The notes under the pieces were generated by a model. The model was not told where the DNA came from. It ran no database searches and was given only the letters and a program-made list of their open reading frames with translations. Made by a program: the position numbers and the translations under genes. 64,000 nt of DNA from Rhodospirillaceae bacterium (GTDB taxonomy: Bacteria; Pseudomonadota; Alphaproteobacteria; Rhodospirillales; Rhodospirillaceae): NCBI GenBank assembly GCA_947476925.1, contig CANJSF010000006.1, forward strand, positions 98,954-162,953. The letters run 5' to 3'. Positions 1-8,924 of this stretch are shown one piece after another (the stretch's first letter is position 1; the number at the start of each line of letters is the position of its first letter).

Positions 1-1388
1 TTCATTACGCCGAAAACGGATTTCCATTGCTGGCCCCAATGGTCGGCACCATTCGCACAGTGAAGGACCTCTTCAATACTGAATGGAAAACATCGGCGGC
101 ATTGTGGTTGCGCAATGGCGAGTTGCCGAAGGTCGGCGAGTTTCAAAAAAACCCAGCGTTTGCGGCCGCGTACCGGCGCATCGCCAAAGAGTCCGATGCC
201 GCTAAGGGCAGCCGCGAGAAAAAAATCGAAGCCGCCCGCGCGGCTTGGTCTGACGGTTTTGTGGCCGAGGCCATCGACAAATTTGTTCGCACACCCGCCA
301 TGGACACCTCGGGCAAGCGCCATGCTGGCCTGATTTCGGGCCAAGATTTGTCACAATGGCGGGCGTGGGAGGAACACCCCGCCACGTTCGAATACGGCAA
401 CTACACTGTCGCGAAGTGCGGACCGTGGAGCCAAGGCCCCGTATTCTTGCAACAGTTGGCTCTGCTGGCAGGTTTTGACTTAAGCAAAATGGATGCCACT
501 GGCCCGGATTTTGTTCACACCTATATCGAGGCCGCAAAATTAGCTTTTGCAGACCGTGAGGCCTATTACGGAGATCCGAATTTCATTAATGTGCCTTTGG
601 ATCAATTGCTCGATAACGCGCACAACGATTCACGGCGAAAATTGATCGAGGCAAAGGCATCGATGATGGATCGCCCCAGCCAACTGTCGGGCTTCAAAAT
701 TGTCACCACGCCTGACACTGGCAAAGACGAAAACATCGACGCCCCGCAAAACAAAGCTGCCATGGGCGGCGCGGGTGAGCCCACTGTGCGTCGCGACGGT
801 TTTGTGCGCGGCGACACGGTGCACCTCGATGTCATCGACAAAAATGGCAACATGGTCGCCGCCACGCCCAGTGGCGGCTGGTACCAAAGCTCGCCCCTCA
901 TTCCCGAGCTCGGATTTTGCTTAGGAACACGCGCACAGATGTTCTGGCTGCAGGAAGGCCACCCAAGCGCACTCATGCCGGGCAAACGCCCGCGCGCCAC
1001 GTTAACGCCGTCCATCGCCATGAAAGACGGCGAGCCGTACATGGCATTCGGCACGCCTGGCGGCGATCAGCAAGACCAATGGTCATTGATTGTGTTTCTA
1101 CATCACGTACATCACGGCATGAACCTGCAAGAGGCCATTGAAGCGCCCGCATTTCATTCGGAGCATTTCCGTAGTTCGTTCTATCCGCGCGAGTCAAAAC
1201 CAGGCGTGATTCAAGTTGAGGGCCGCATGCCTAAAGAGACCATCGACGAATTGCGTAAGCGCGGGCACATTGTTGAAGTGGGACCCGATTGGTCATTGGG
1301 GCGCGTTTCGGCGGTGTCGCAGTGGAAGGGAATCATCCGCGCGGGGGCTAATCCGCGCGGCCAGCAAGGTTATGCCGTCGCACGCTAG
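1..1388 (+). CDS. Gamma-glutamyltransferase family protein, 5' end cut by window edge
   Basis: The reading frame is open from the first base, so the start lies outside the window. Members of this N-terminal nucleophile (Ntn) hydrolase family cleave themselves at a conserved Thr, which then attacks gamma-glutamyl or related amide bonds, usually in the periplasm. Visible here are an AENGFP stretch at the left edge, typical of the large subunit, and GDTVHLDVID, whose Thr codon at 816-818 is the likely cleavage point and nucleophile. Downstream come PSGG, a GKRPRATLTPS segment and an AFGTPGGDQQ glycine-rich loop, all usual in the small subunit. The true substrate is not set by the sequence; many environmental members are not glutathione hydrolases. 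The next gene starts 13 bases after the TAG stop, so co-transcription is likely. Confidence 0.88.
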   Translation, partial: HYAENGFPLLAPMVGTIRTVKDLFNTEWKTSAALWLRNGELPKVGEFQKNPAFAAAYRRIAKESDAAKGSREKKIEAARAAWSDGFVAEAIDKFVRTPAMDTSGKRHAGLISGQDLSQWRAWEEHPATFEYGNYTVAKCGPWSQGPVFLQQLALLAGFDLSKMDATGPDFVHTYIEAAKLAFADREAYYGDPNFINVPLDQLLDNAHNDSRRKLIEAKASMMDRPSQLSGFKIVTTPDTGKDENIDAPQNKAAMGGAGEPTVRRDGFVRGDTVHLDVIDKNGNMVAATPSGGWYQSSPLIPELGFCLGTRAQMFWLQEGHPSALMPGKRPRATLTPSIAMKDGEPYMAFGTPGGDQQDQWSLIVFLHHVHHGMNLQEAIEAPAFHSEHFRSSFYPRESKPGVIQVEGRMPKETIDELRKRGHIVEVGPDWSLGRVSAVSQWKGIIRAGANPRGQQGYAVAR

Positions 1389-1401
1389 TCACAGGACCAT
1401 C

Positions 1402-2541
1402 ATGACAAAAACGTTCACTCGTCGCGAAACCCTCGCCTTGGCAGGGACTGCCGTCGCAGCATCCAGTTTAATCACGCCCGCCATAGCAGCACCAAAAGGG
1501 CCAGGGTTGATTTTGCCTGAAGGCCCAGCCGGCTCTTGGGATTCTGAGCGCACGTCCTGCCCGCGCGTCCTGCGCGAGGCCGATGGCGTTTGGAAAATGT
1601 GGTACTACGGTCGCGACCCTAGCTTTGATAATGCCTACTCGCTGCCTACAGGGCGCGTTGGTTTGGCAGAATCCAAAGACGGTATTCACTGGAATCGCGT
1701 TAAAGGGCCGCTCACCATGGGTGCGGTCTTGGAACCCAGTGCCGACCCGGCCCGCTTTGATAGTGGCCATGTCGGTGTTGGCAGCGTCATGCGCGACAAC
1801 AATCAGTACGTGATGTGGTACTTTGGCGGTGATCAAAGTGTGACCACCACACCGCGTGGCACGTCGAAGGGTTTTCCATTGCGGCCTGGCCGCGCCACGT
1901 CCACAGACGGCGTAAGTTGGTCCAAGACAGACGGCCCGGTTCGGGGTGCGTACCTCGACAACGGCAAGCCCGGTGAGTTCGATGCAGCCATGGTGGGATG
2001 GCCACAAGTGTTCAAAGATACGGATGGCACCTACCGGATGTATTATCATACGCTGAGTTTCACCGAGGGGTTTATGGCCTGCGGCGCAGTTTCAAGCGAT
2101 GGACTGAAGTGGGAAAAGATTGGACCGGTCCTCAAAAAAGGGCCTGCGGGAAATTTCGACCAAGCGGGCGTTGCGTCGCGCCATGTGTTCAAACTGAATG
2201 GTCGTTACATCATGTTTTATGAAGGCAACAATGGCGAACGCTTCGCGGGCCTCGGCATGGCAGAGTCATCCGACGGCGTGAATTTCACGCGTGTCAAAGG
2301 GCCAGAGAAAGATAACTGCATGCTGGCTCTGTCGCCCATCGACAGCGGTCGGTTCGACACCCACGGCATAGGCACGCCCTGGGTGGTGCCCAATGGAAAA
2401 GGGTACTTCTTGTACTACGTCGGCGCGGAGATTCCCGGTTACGACGGCACACAAAAAGGCGAAAACAACCACATCCACCGCATCGGTCTGGCAATCAATG
2501 AAAGCGGCGATTTAGCAAATTGGAAGCGATGGAATAGCTGA
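1402..2541 (+). CDS. Tat-exported five-bladed beta-propeller protein, glycoside hydrolase family 43/32-like
   Basis: 379 aa. The ATG at 1402 opens a twin-arginine signal (TRRETLALAG, then a hydrophobic stretch ending near Ala-Ala-Pro), so I preferred it to the longer reading frame. The mature part repeats a blade pattern about every 60-70 residues: Trp/Phe-Asp-(Ser/Ala/Gln/Thr) followed by a strand such as VWKMWYYG, YVMWYFGG, YRMYYHT, YIMFYEG or YFLYYVG. Asp residues sit at matching blade positions, as in GH43/GH32/GH68/GH130 enzymes that act on arabinan, fructan or beta-mannosides. The fold is well supported, but no family-specific catalytic motif lets me name a substrate. It follows the gamma-glutamyltransferase closely, and no sugar-uptake genes are nearby. 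Confidence 0.75.
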   Translation: MTKTFTRRETLALAGTAVAASSLITPAIAAPKGPGLILPEGPAGSWDSERTSCPRVLREADGVWKMWYYGRDPSFDNAYSLPTGRVGLAESKDGIHWNRVKGPLTMGAVLEPSADPARFDSGHVGVGSVMRDNNQYVMWYFGGDQSVTTTPRGTSKGFPLRPGRATSTDGVSWSKTDGPVRGAYLDNGKPGEFDAAMVGWPQVFKDTDGTYRMYYHTLSFTEGFMACGAVSSDGLKWEKIGPVLKKGPAGNFDQAGVASRHVFKLNGRYIMFYEGNNGERFAGLGMAESSDGVNFTRVKGPEKDNCMLALSPIDSGRFDTHGIGTPWVVPNGKGYFLYYVGAEIPGYDGTQKGENNHIHRIGLAINESGDLANWKRWNS

Positions 2542-2558
2542 TCACTGATTGAAGGAGA

Positions 2559-3335
2559 TCAAGCTTTGGCGGGTTTGATCCACCGCCACAGCAAGATAGC
2601 GGCGAGCGCGGCGAGGGCTAGGCCAGCGTAGCCGCGCTCGGGGTCCCAAAGACTGGTGTCTGTGATTCCCAGTTGTCCGGCCTTTTCGCCCGCGCCAAAG
2701 AGCGTGTAGACCGTCGCGTTCCACAACGCATGACACGCGCTGGTCACGACAACGGAGCCCGAACGCAGTCGAAGCGCACCCATCGCAACCGCGAAGATAG
2801 TTGAGCCGATCGCATACTGCGGCACTTTGATCAAAGGTTGTGTAAATTCTGGATCGACCAGCGGCACCGCAATGTGCCAAAGCCCGAATGCCAGGCTCGT
2901 CCAAATAATAGTCTTGGCTGGCGAAAACCCAGCGCGTTCACAACTCCCCCACAGCGCGCCTCGAAAAAAACCTTCCTCGGTGATTAATGCCAATACAAAG
3001 GTCAAAAGAAAATTAAGCGATATGCGCCGAAAAACAGTACTCCACATGAAATCCTTGAGATCAAATAGCTGATCAGCCCACGCCCCAAGAATCACGCAGC
3101 CGATGATGACTGTCGGATAAGCAAATGCGGCAAGGTATGATTTGGAATCGCCCAGCGCGACACCAACCTCTCGCTTGGTTAAACGCTGCGCGATCCAGAG
3201 CGCGGCCATCAATACCGCAATCCAAAGGACATAAAGGTTTTCTTCGCCGGTACTCAGCATCAGGAGCGGTGAAAAGGCGATCGCCGCTATGCTGGCGATC
3301 AGCGGCCAGGCAACAGGCTTAATCCGAGAAAGCAT
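2559..3335 (-). CDS. CPBP family intramembrane metalloprotease
   Basis: 258 aa with about eight hydrophobic segments. The three CPBP (CAAX protease/bacteriocin-processing) motifs are intact: EEGFFRG at 120-126, FGLWH at 150-154 and HALWN at 202-206. The glutamates, histidines and asparagine form the metal or water-activating site inside the membrane. The frame is open further upstream, but that part would overlap the preceding CoA-transferase gene. The ATG at 3335 has a GGGGG stretch about 6 bases before it and lies 22 bases after that gene's stop. It is the last gene of the minus-strand run. Family members process prenylated or secreted peptides or confer bacteriocin immunity; the substrate here is unknown. 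The 3' end converges on the propeller gene 17 bases away, with no visible terminator. Confidence 0.85.
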   Translation of the reverse strand: MLSRIKPVAWPLIASIAAIAFSPLLMLSTGEENLYVLWIAVLMAALWIAQRLTKREVGVALGDSKSYLAAFAYPTVIIGCVILGAWADQLFDLKDFMWSTVFRRISLNFLLTFVLALITEEGFFRGALWGSCERAGFSPAKTIIWTSLAFGLWHIAVPLVDPEFTQPLIKVPQYAIGSTIFAVAMGALRLRSGSVVVTSACHALWNATVYTLFGAGEKAGQLGITDTSLWDPERGYAGLALAALAAILLWRWIKPAKA

Positions 3336-3357
3336 GTCGGCCCCCAATTGTAGTCGC

Positions 3358-4533
3358 TCACCCGAACACGCCGTCGGCTTTGAGCTTGGCGATGGCCAGC
3401 CTATCATAGCCCAGAGGCTCGAGCAGAATCTCGGCGTCTTGATTGAGGCTAGGGCTGTCGAACTCAAAGCGCGCAGGTTCTTCCGTGAACTTTATGGGAT
3501 TGCCGATGTGTTTGCGCCCTTGATCGTCGGTGATCAGCATCTCTCGGGCTTTGGCTTGAGGTTGTTCAATGGCCTCAGCCATGTTCATGACCGGGGCCCA
3601 TCCCACCTCCAGCGTCGATAAGACATCGACCCATTGACTCTGGGTTTTGGTTTTGAATGCACCGCGCAAAAAATCTTTTACCGGCTCCTGCGCGACACAA
3701 TCATCAACCGCGCACAAAGCGATTAGGTCAGGGCGCTGCAAGTACCCCAAAAAACTCTCGGCAAATTTAGGTTCGCGGCCCGACAGCACGATAAACTTGC
3801 CGTCAGATGTTTCGTAAACATTGTAAAATGCAGCACCGCCGATGGAGCGCCCGGTTTTGGTCAGCGGCGGCTTGCCTTCGCCTAACACTGGCCCCGTCAA
3901 GTGCGCGCTGAATGATAGCAATGAATCATGCATTGCCGCGTCGACAAAGTCGCCCTGCCCTGTCTTTTCGCGTCGATACAATGCCATCAGAATTCCCGCC
4001 AGCCCCATCATCGCCGAGGCCGCATCTGCCGCAGGAAAACCCGGCACGACGGGTTTGCCGTCACCGTTATCGTTAATGGCCAAAAAACCCGTGAGCGCTT
4101 GCGCACCCATATCGTGGGTTGCTTTGCCGTACAGAGGCCCGGTGTGTCCGAACGCCGATACCGCGCAGTAAATGAGACGCGGATTGATGGTTTTGATGTC
4201 TTTATAGCCAAGCCCCAACTTAGCCATCACGCCGGGACGAAACCCTTCGACCAACACATCGGCTGTGGCCGCGAGCTTGAGCATTATCGCTTTGCCATCC
4301 GGGTGTTTGAGGTTCAGACACAAACTTTTCTTGCCACGATGCAGGGTACGAAACCACACCGACTGCGGGCTGCCATCTGCACCAACCTCAAATGGGCCGT
4401 AATGCCGCGAGGGCTCGCCGCCCGGCGGCTCGATGCGAATCACCTCTGCTCCATGATCAGCCATCATCAACGTCAAGTGCGGGCCAGGCAAATACATGCT
4501 GAGATCAATAACGCGAAGGCCTTCGAGTTTCAT
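3358..4533 (-). CDS. CaiB/BaiF family (type III) CoA-transferase
   Basis: 391 aa, the usual family length. It would move CoA between a donor acyl-CoA and a carboxylic acid through a covalent aspartyl intermediate. Family landmarks are the opening LEGLRVIDLSMYLPGP, a GAEVIRIEPPGGEPSR loop, a RGKKSLCLNLKHPDG segment and HDMGAQALTG, whose Asp is the expected catalytic residue. It begins 3 bases after the stop of a second CoA-transferase of the same family, and that gene follows an acyl-CoA dehydrogenase. The set therefore looks like activation and oxidation of an organic acid. The two transferases are clearly different proteins. They may form a heteromer, as some family III enzymes do, or act on different acids. 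Substrate unknown. Confidence 0.9.
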   Translation of the reverse strand: MKLEGLRVIDLSMYLPGPHLTLMMADHGAEVIRIEPPGGEPSRHYGPFEVGADGSPQSVWFRTLHRGKKSLCLNLKHPDGKAIMLKLAATADVLVEGFRPGVMAKLGLGYKDIKTINPRLIYCAVSAFGHTGPLYGKATHDMGAQALTGFLAINDNGDGKPVVPGFPAADAASAMMGLAGILMALYRREKTGQGDFVDAAMHDSLLSFSAHLTGPVLGEGKPPLTKTGRSIGGAAFYNVYETSDGKFIVLSGREPKFAESFLGYLQRPDLIALCAVDDCVAQEPVKDFLRGAFKTKTQSQWVDVLSTLEVGWAPVMNMAEAIEQPQAKAREMLITDDQGRKHIGNPIKFTEEPARFEFDSPSLNQDAEILLEPLGYDRLAIAKLKADGVFG

Positions 4534-4536
4534 GGG

Positions 4537-5733
4537 CTAGACAGCTTTCAGATCACGCAGCATTTGGATTTCGGCGGCGTTATAACCGACCTCTCGCAGA
4601 ACTGCTTCGGTATCTTGGCCCAGTTTCGGCGCGTGTCGGCCTTTCATGCGCTCGCCATCCAGTTTGACTGGGTTGGCTAGCGCGCGCATGTCGGGGCGAT
4701 CAGGATGCGGCACGCGCTGAATCAACCGCGTCTCGTCGAGAAACGGATTATCGAGCGCCTGATCGATGCCATAGACGGGGCCTACCGGCAGCTTACCCTT
4801 GAACAGATCAATCCATTCGTTGGTCGTTTTAGCACTAAACGCATCGTCAAGAATTTTGGTCAGCGCGGCGCGATTGACGAGACGCGCAGCCATATCAACA
4901 AAGCGCGAATCAGCGCCCAGGTCTTTACGGCCCAATCCGTCAAGCATGAGATCCCAAAACTTCGGGTTTTGCGCCATGACAAAAAGCCAACCGTCTTTCG
5001 TTTTTTGTAATTGGCTGGGGGTGACTGATGCGTGTGCACCACGCGGAACTTGGGACGTGACTAACCCCTCGTTCAAATACCACATCCCGGGATAGGTGAG
5101 TTGGTGCAGCGCCAAATCCATGAGACTCAAATCAACATCGCGACCTGGCGATTCGGTTGTTTTGCACGCCAGCACCGCCGCCGTAACCGCATAAGCCATC
5201 ATGGTGCCGGTCATGAAGTCGACCATCGACACGCCCAACCGAACAGGTGGGCCATCGGGTTCTCCGGTCATGCTCATGAAACCAGCTTCAGCCTGCATAA
5301 GAAAATCATAGCCCGGCCAATCAGCACGCGACGTGTCGCGGCCATAGGCCGAAATATGTCCGCACACGATTTTGGGATTTATGGTTTTCAGTGCGGCGTA
5401 GTCTAAGCCCAGCTTGGCGGGCTGATTGCCGCGCATGTTGCCCACCAAACAATCAGCGCCAGCGACCAGCTTGTGCAACACCTCGCGGCCTTTAGGATTC
5501 TTTAAATCGAGTGTTAGGCTGCGTTTGTTGAGATTGAGGCTTTGGAAAAACAAACTGTCATGGGGGCCCAGAAAATAAGGCCCGGTGTCGCGGGAGAAAT
5601 CACCGCCCGTGGGGTTTTCGATCTTGATCACATCGGCGCCCATCTCAGCCATGATCATGGTGCAGTAAGGCCCTGCACCGTACTGATCGAAGCTGAGAAC
5701 GCGAATACCTGCAAGTGGAAGCGGCTTAGACAT
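4537..5733 (-). CDS. CaiB/BaiF family (type III) CoA-transferase, second copy
   Basis: 398 aa. The N-terminus (LAGIRVLSFDQYGAGPYCTMIMAEMGADVIKIE) and the NPTGGDFSRDTGPYF and NKRSLTLDLKNPKGREV segments are standard for the family. The catalytic Asp is expected in PGYDFLMQAEAG. The stop is 3 bases upstream of the next transferase, and the start lies 2 bases past the stop of the acyl-CoA dehydrogenase, so these are translationally close members of one operon. The HASVTPSQLQKTKDG stretch resembles the region lining the CoA site in formyl- and succinyl-CoA transferases. I infer that one of the two paralogues loads CoA onto the substrate that the dehydrogenase then oxidises. Confidence 0.9.
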   Translation of the reverse strand: MSKPLPLAGIRVLSFDQYGAGPYCTMIMAEMGADVIKIENPTGGDFSRDTGPYFLGPHDSLFFQSLNLNKRSLTLDLKNPKGREVLHKLVAGADCLVGNMRGNQPAKLGLDYAALKTINPKIVCGHISAYGRDTSRADWPGYDFLMQAEAGFMSMTGEPDGPPVRLGVSMVDFMTGTMMAYAVTAAVLACKTTESPGRDVDLSLMDLALHQLTYPGMWYLNEGLVTSQVPRGAHASVTPSQLQKTKDGWLFVMAQNPKFWDLMLDGLGRKDLGADSRFVDMAARLVNRAALTKILDDAFSAKTTNEWIDLFKGKLPVGPVYGIDQALDNPFLDETRLIQRVPHPDRPDMRALANPVKLDGERMKGRHAPKLGQDTEAVLREVGYNAAEIQMLRDLKAV

Positions 5734-5735
5734 CG

Positions 5736-6899
5736 TTAAATCGGGTTCCGTTCGATAAGTTGGCGGGCGATGATGATACGCTGCATTTCGTTGGTGCCCT
5801 CGCCAATCGTCATTAGTGGCGCATCACGATACAACCGCTCGACCACAAACTCTTTGGAATAGCCGTACCCACCATGGATGCGCATGGCTTCGAGTGAATT
5901 TTCAACGGCGGCTTCCGACGCATAGTATTTCGCCATGCCTGCTTCCATATCGCAGCGGCGGCCCTCGTCGTAGGCTTTGGCAGCACTTTCAACCAACAAG
6001 CGCGCGGCTTCGCATTTGGTGGCCATATCGGCGAGTTTCAATTGAATAGCTTGGTGCTGGTGGATGAACTTGCCAAACGTTTTACGCTGCTGGCTGTATT
6101 TGACCGACTCTTTCAGCGCGCGGTTGGCAATGCCCACGCCACGTGCGGCGACATTGATGCGGCCCAATTCTAGCCCACCGACGGCGTGGTAAAACCCCTG
6201 ACCCTCCTCGCCGCCAATTAAATTGGCCGCAGAGACTTTGTAATTTTCGAACACCAGCTCGGCGGAATCGATGCCGTGATAGCCCAATTTTTCCAGTTTG
6301 CGCGAAACTGAAAACCCCTCGCCTTTTTCGGCAATCAGCATGCTCATGCCTTTGCGGGGCGGCTCGGCCGCCGAGTTGGTTTTCACCAGGAGCCCAAACA
6401 CATGGCCCTGCTGACCATTGGTGATCCAGGTTTTGGAGCCGTTGACGATGTAGTGGTCGCCTTTCTTTTCAGCGCGCGTGCGAATGCCTTGCAAATCGGT
6501 GCCGGCATCGGGTTCGGTCAACGCGGTGCCCGCGCGCAACTCGCCAGTTACTAGCTTGGGCAAATACTTCTGCTTTTGCTCGAGCGTTCCAAATTTCTCG
6601 ATGCACTTGGCTAGCATCAGGTGCGAGTTGAAAATGCCAGTCAGCGACATCCATGTTTCGGAAATCATGGCTACGATCTTGGCGTAGGTCGTGGCTGACA
6701 ATCCCAGCCCGCCCCATTCAGGGGCAATCATAGCGCCGAACAAGCCCAGCGCTTTCATCTGCTCGACCATTTGAACGGGGTATTCGTCGGCGTGTTCCAT
6801 GCGCATCGCATGGGGTTCCACATCGCGCGCAAGCCATTTGGCAATCGAATCCAAAATCAGTTGGTCGTCGCCAGATACATCATCGCTGCGCGGAGTCAT
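5736..6899 (-). CDS. Acyl-CoA dehydrogenase
   Basis: 387 aa, FAD-dependent alpha,beta-desaturation of an acyl-CoA, cytoplasmic. The family signatures are ALTEPDAGTDLQGI (FAD/substrate), the KTWITNGQQGHVF segment, the RKTFGKFIHQHQAIQ helix and the C-terminal IGEGTNEMQR, whose first Glu is in the position of the catalytic base in short/medium-chain enzymes. I chose the ATG at 6899 because AGGA lies 8 bases before it; the ATG at 6905 is only 2 bases from that AGGA. It leads directly into the two CoA-transferases. No electron-transfer flavoprotein genes are in the window. The gap of about 100 bases upstream to the hydrolase gene could hold a promoter or be a simple intra-operon spacer. Confidence 0.92.
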   Translation of the reverse strand: MTPRSDDVSGDDQLILDSIAKWLARDVEPHAMRMEHADEYPVQMVEQMKALGLFGAMIAPEWGGLGLSATTYAKIVAMISETWMSLTGIFNSHLMLAKCIEKFGTLEQKQKYLPKLVTGELRAGTALTEPDAGTDLQGIRTRAEKKGDHYIVNGSKTWITNGQQGHVFGLLVKTNSAAEPPRKGMSMLIAEKGEGFSVSRKLEKLGYHGIDSAELVFENYKVSAANLIGGEEGQGFYHAVGGLELGRINVAARGVGIANRALKESVKYSQQRKTFGKFIHQHQAIQLKLADMATKCEAARLLVESAAKAYDEGRRCDMEAGMAKYYASEAAVENSLEAMRIHGGYGYSKEFVVERLYRDAPLMTIGEGTNEMQRIIIARQLIERNPI

Positions 6900-6998
6900 G
6901 AACATCGTCCTGAGATAAAACCAGAGGCGAAGATGGGGCCAAAACCCTTGGCCCGCAATCCCTGAATTACGTAGTTATTTCATAGAGATAGAAGATAC

Positions 6999-7661
6999 TT
7001 AGCCGCGCAATTCGGCAATGGTTTCTTCCGCCGTCAACACCCGGCCCCAGAGGCGTAAAAACATTTCCTCGAAGGCATTTTGCATTCGGTCGGAGCACGT
7101 GCCCGTGGCGTCAGATACCAGCACCACGCCATAGCCTTTGTCGGCGGCTTCCATCGCCGTCATGCCGACGCAATTGTTGGTCGAAACGCCGACCACCACG
7201 ATCTCGGTCACGCCCAACGCCCTGAGTCGTGAATCGATGCCAGTAGAGCCAAACGCACCCATGGTCGTTTTGTTGAGCACGGGCTCATGATCGAGCGGTT
7301 GCAGCGCATCGACGATGTCATGCTCGGGGTTGCCGATTTTATTTCCTGTCGCCTGAACAAATGCGCGGATGTGACGCGCGACATCAGAGGCATCGGGTGT
7401 TTCGGCACCGTACGTTATAAAAATCACCGGCGCACCGGCAGCACGAAATGCCGCCAGCAATTTTTGCGTGTTGGGTACCACAAATTTTTCGATACGCTCG
7501 AAGCGATAGCGCGACTCTTCCAACCGCCCCTGCGCACGCAGCATTTTGGCCAAGCCATGATCAAGGCTGCCCGTGGCGTTTTGCATGTCCACAACGAGCA
7601 GTGCCGTGGTGGCAGGGCGGATGGTAAACTTCAGAGAGAACTCATTTACATACGTCGTCAT
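6999..7661 (-). CDS. Isochorismatase-like cysteine hydrolase
   Basis: 220 aa. The complete catalytic triad of the cysteine-hydrolase branch is visible: Asp25 in LLVVDMQN, Lys131 in VLNKTTMGAF and Cys164 in VSTNNCVGMTAMEAADKGY. The cis-peptide before the cysteine is also as expected. Enzymes of this branch hydrolyse amides such as nicotinamide, N-carbamoylsarcosine, ureidoacrylate or biuret. Isochorismatases proper lack the Cys, so the symbol entB would be wrong. The start overlaps the stop of the alpha/beta hydrolase gene (ATGA), so the two are translationally coupled. With the CoA-activating genes downstream, I infer that it releases a carboxylic acid from an amide for CoA-dependent oxidation. 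Confidence 0.88.
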   Translation of the reverse strand: MTTYVNEFSLKFTIRPATTALLVVDMQNATGSLDHGLAKMLRAQGRLEESRYRFERIEKFVVPNTQKLLAAFRAAGAPVIFITYGAETPDASDVARHIRAFVQATGNKIGNPEHDIVDALQPLDHEPVLNKTTMGAFGSTGIDSRLRALGVTEIVVVGVSTNNCVGMTAMEAADKGYGVVLVSDATGTCSDRMQNAFEEMFLRLWGRVLTAEETIAELRG

Positions 7662-8620
7662 GTGGGCAGCTTGCCAAGCTTGAGACGGACAAGAAAATCA
7701 ACTTGGCGAACAAGTCGGCGCAACCATTCGCCCCATGAAATTCGTTCGGGCAGCCGCGCCAGAAAATCATCGATCGCTGTCAACGCCTCGGGCTCGTCCA
7801 GATACGGCGTGTGCCCTCGCGCCGGCACCAAACAAGGCTGGATGTGCGGTAGGCGCTGTTTCATTTTCGCAAATGTTTCGGGCGATAGAACGTCGGAAAT
7901 CTCGCCGCGGATCGCCAACACTGGAATACCGGTGAGACGCAAAAAATATGGCCACAGACTCGTGGCGGCCGAGCCTGCCTGTGCAGCATTGCCAAACGGC
8001 TTGGCGATATTCAGGTCGTAGTCTTGCATCACGCCGCCGTCGGGCGCGTCTTTGAAACGGCGCTTGGCCATGCGCAGCCAATCAGCATGGGTGTAACCGG
8101 GGTAAATTTTGCCGTCGACTTGTTGAATGGCCTCGGCGGCTGCATCCCACGACGGGCCGGTGTAGCCTCGCGCAACATACTCTGCGATGCGCGTCAGGCC
8201 CGTGCTGTCCACTTCCGGGCCAATGTCATTCATCACAACGCCCAATATTTTGGTGGGCACCACCGCACCTAACACTGTCGAAATGATGCCGCCCAGCGAT
8301 GTGCCCACCAGCGCAACACGGCTAAGGGAAAACGCACTGAACAGGGAAATTAAGTCGCGCACATAAATTTGTGGCTGATAGGTCATGGGGTCAGCGGCAT
8401 AGTCGGACTTGCCGCGCCCGCGCAATTCCACGCACAGCACGCGATACTTTTGGGCCAGGTGCGGCGCGAACGCGTCGAAATCCCGCGAATTGCGTGTCAG
8501 GCCCGGAATGCAAACAATGGTTAGCTTAGCGTCACGCGGGCCTGGGTAGTCGCGCACATAGAGGTTGAGGCCGTCAAACGACCTGTAACTGCGCTCTAAA
8601 AACATCCCCGCCGCAGCCAT
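7658..8620 (-). CDS. Alpha/beta hydrolase
   Basis: 320 aa, no signal peptide, hence cytoplasmic. The fold markers are in order: an oxyanion-hole segment CIPGLTRNSRDF near 37-48, ELRGRGKSDY near 65-74, the nucleophile elbow GTSLGG with Ser108, an acid candidate Asp243 in GEISDVLSP, and His270 in ARGHTPYLDEP. The triad is therefore complete. These markers fit esterases, C-C bond hydrolases and lactonases alike; I cannot separate them. The 3' end overlaps the next gene by 4 bases. It is the first gene of the minus-strand run, so the promoter should lie in 8621-8714. A second in-frame ATG five codons in (8605) is an alternative start. Confidence 0.88.
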   Translation of the reverse strand: MAAAGMFLERSYRSFDGLNLYVRDYPGPRDAKLTIVCIPGLTRNSRDFDAFAPHLAQKYRVLCVELRGRGKSDYAADPMTYQPQIYVRDLISLFSAFSLSRVALVGTSLGGIISTVLGAVVPTKILGVVMNDIGPEVDSTGLTRIAEYVARGYTGPSWDAAAEAIQQVDGKIYPGYTHADWLRMAKRRFKDAPDGGVMQDYDLNIAKPFGNAAQAGSAATSLWPYFLRLTGIPVLAIRGEISDVLSPETFAKMKQRLPHIQPCLVPARGHTPYLDEPEALTAIDDFLARLPERISWGEWLRRLVRQVDFLVRLKLGKLPT

Positions 8621-8714
8621 CGTTTTTCGCCCCCACAGGAAGAAGAAGCGAACATAGTGGTGCGGCGGGGTATGGGCAATCGCGGGAGGGCGCGACGCCC
8701 GTTAGGCAAAAAGC

Positions 8715-8924
8715 TTATCCGTGGGCGAAATAGACATCCGAGACCTCGAAGCCGGTAACGTCTGGCTTCAAATACGAAGTGTCTGATTTTGACCCCTCAC
8801 CCCGTTCGATGTTGTTCGCCAATTGCTGCAGATCGTCCTGGGCCGGGCGGAAAGGCCCCTCGCCCAGCCAGTTGTCTTTGGCGTTCAACCAGGCTTTGGT
8901 GTCGGTTTGTGAATTCCTGCTCAT
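8715..8924 (-). CDS. Small hypothetical protein
   Basis: 69 aa if started at the ATG at 8924, or 73 aa from 8936. I do not recognise it. It is polar and acidic, has no signal peptide or membrane segment, and reads as a helical N-terminal half (AWLNAKDNWLGEG, then DDLQQLANNIERG) followed by a short KPDVTGFEVSDVYFAHG tail. Its codon use resembles that of its neighbours, and no larger frame lies opposite it, which argues that it is real. It sits in the same direction as the hydrolase operon but about 90 bases upstream, so it could be its own transcript. Confidence 0.45.
   Translation of the reverse strand: MSRNSQTDTKAWLNAKDNWLGEGPFRPAQDDLQQLANNIERGEGSKSDTSYLKPDVTGFEVSDVYFAHG

Noticed and set aside
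3928..4680. Plus-strand frame of 250 codons opposite the CoA-transferases
   Set aside because: It spans the junction of two real antisense genes and has a Cys/His/Arg-rich shadow composition.
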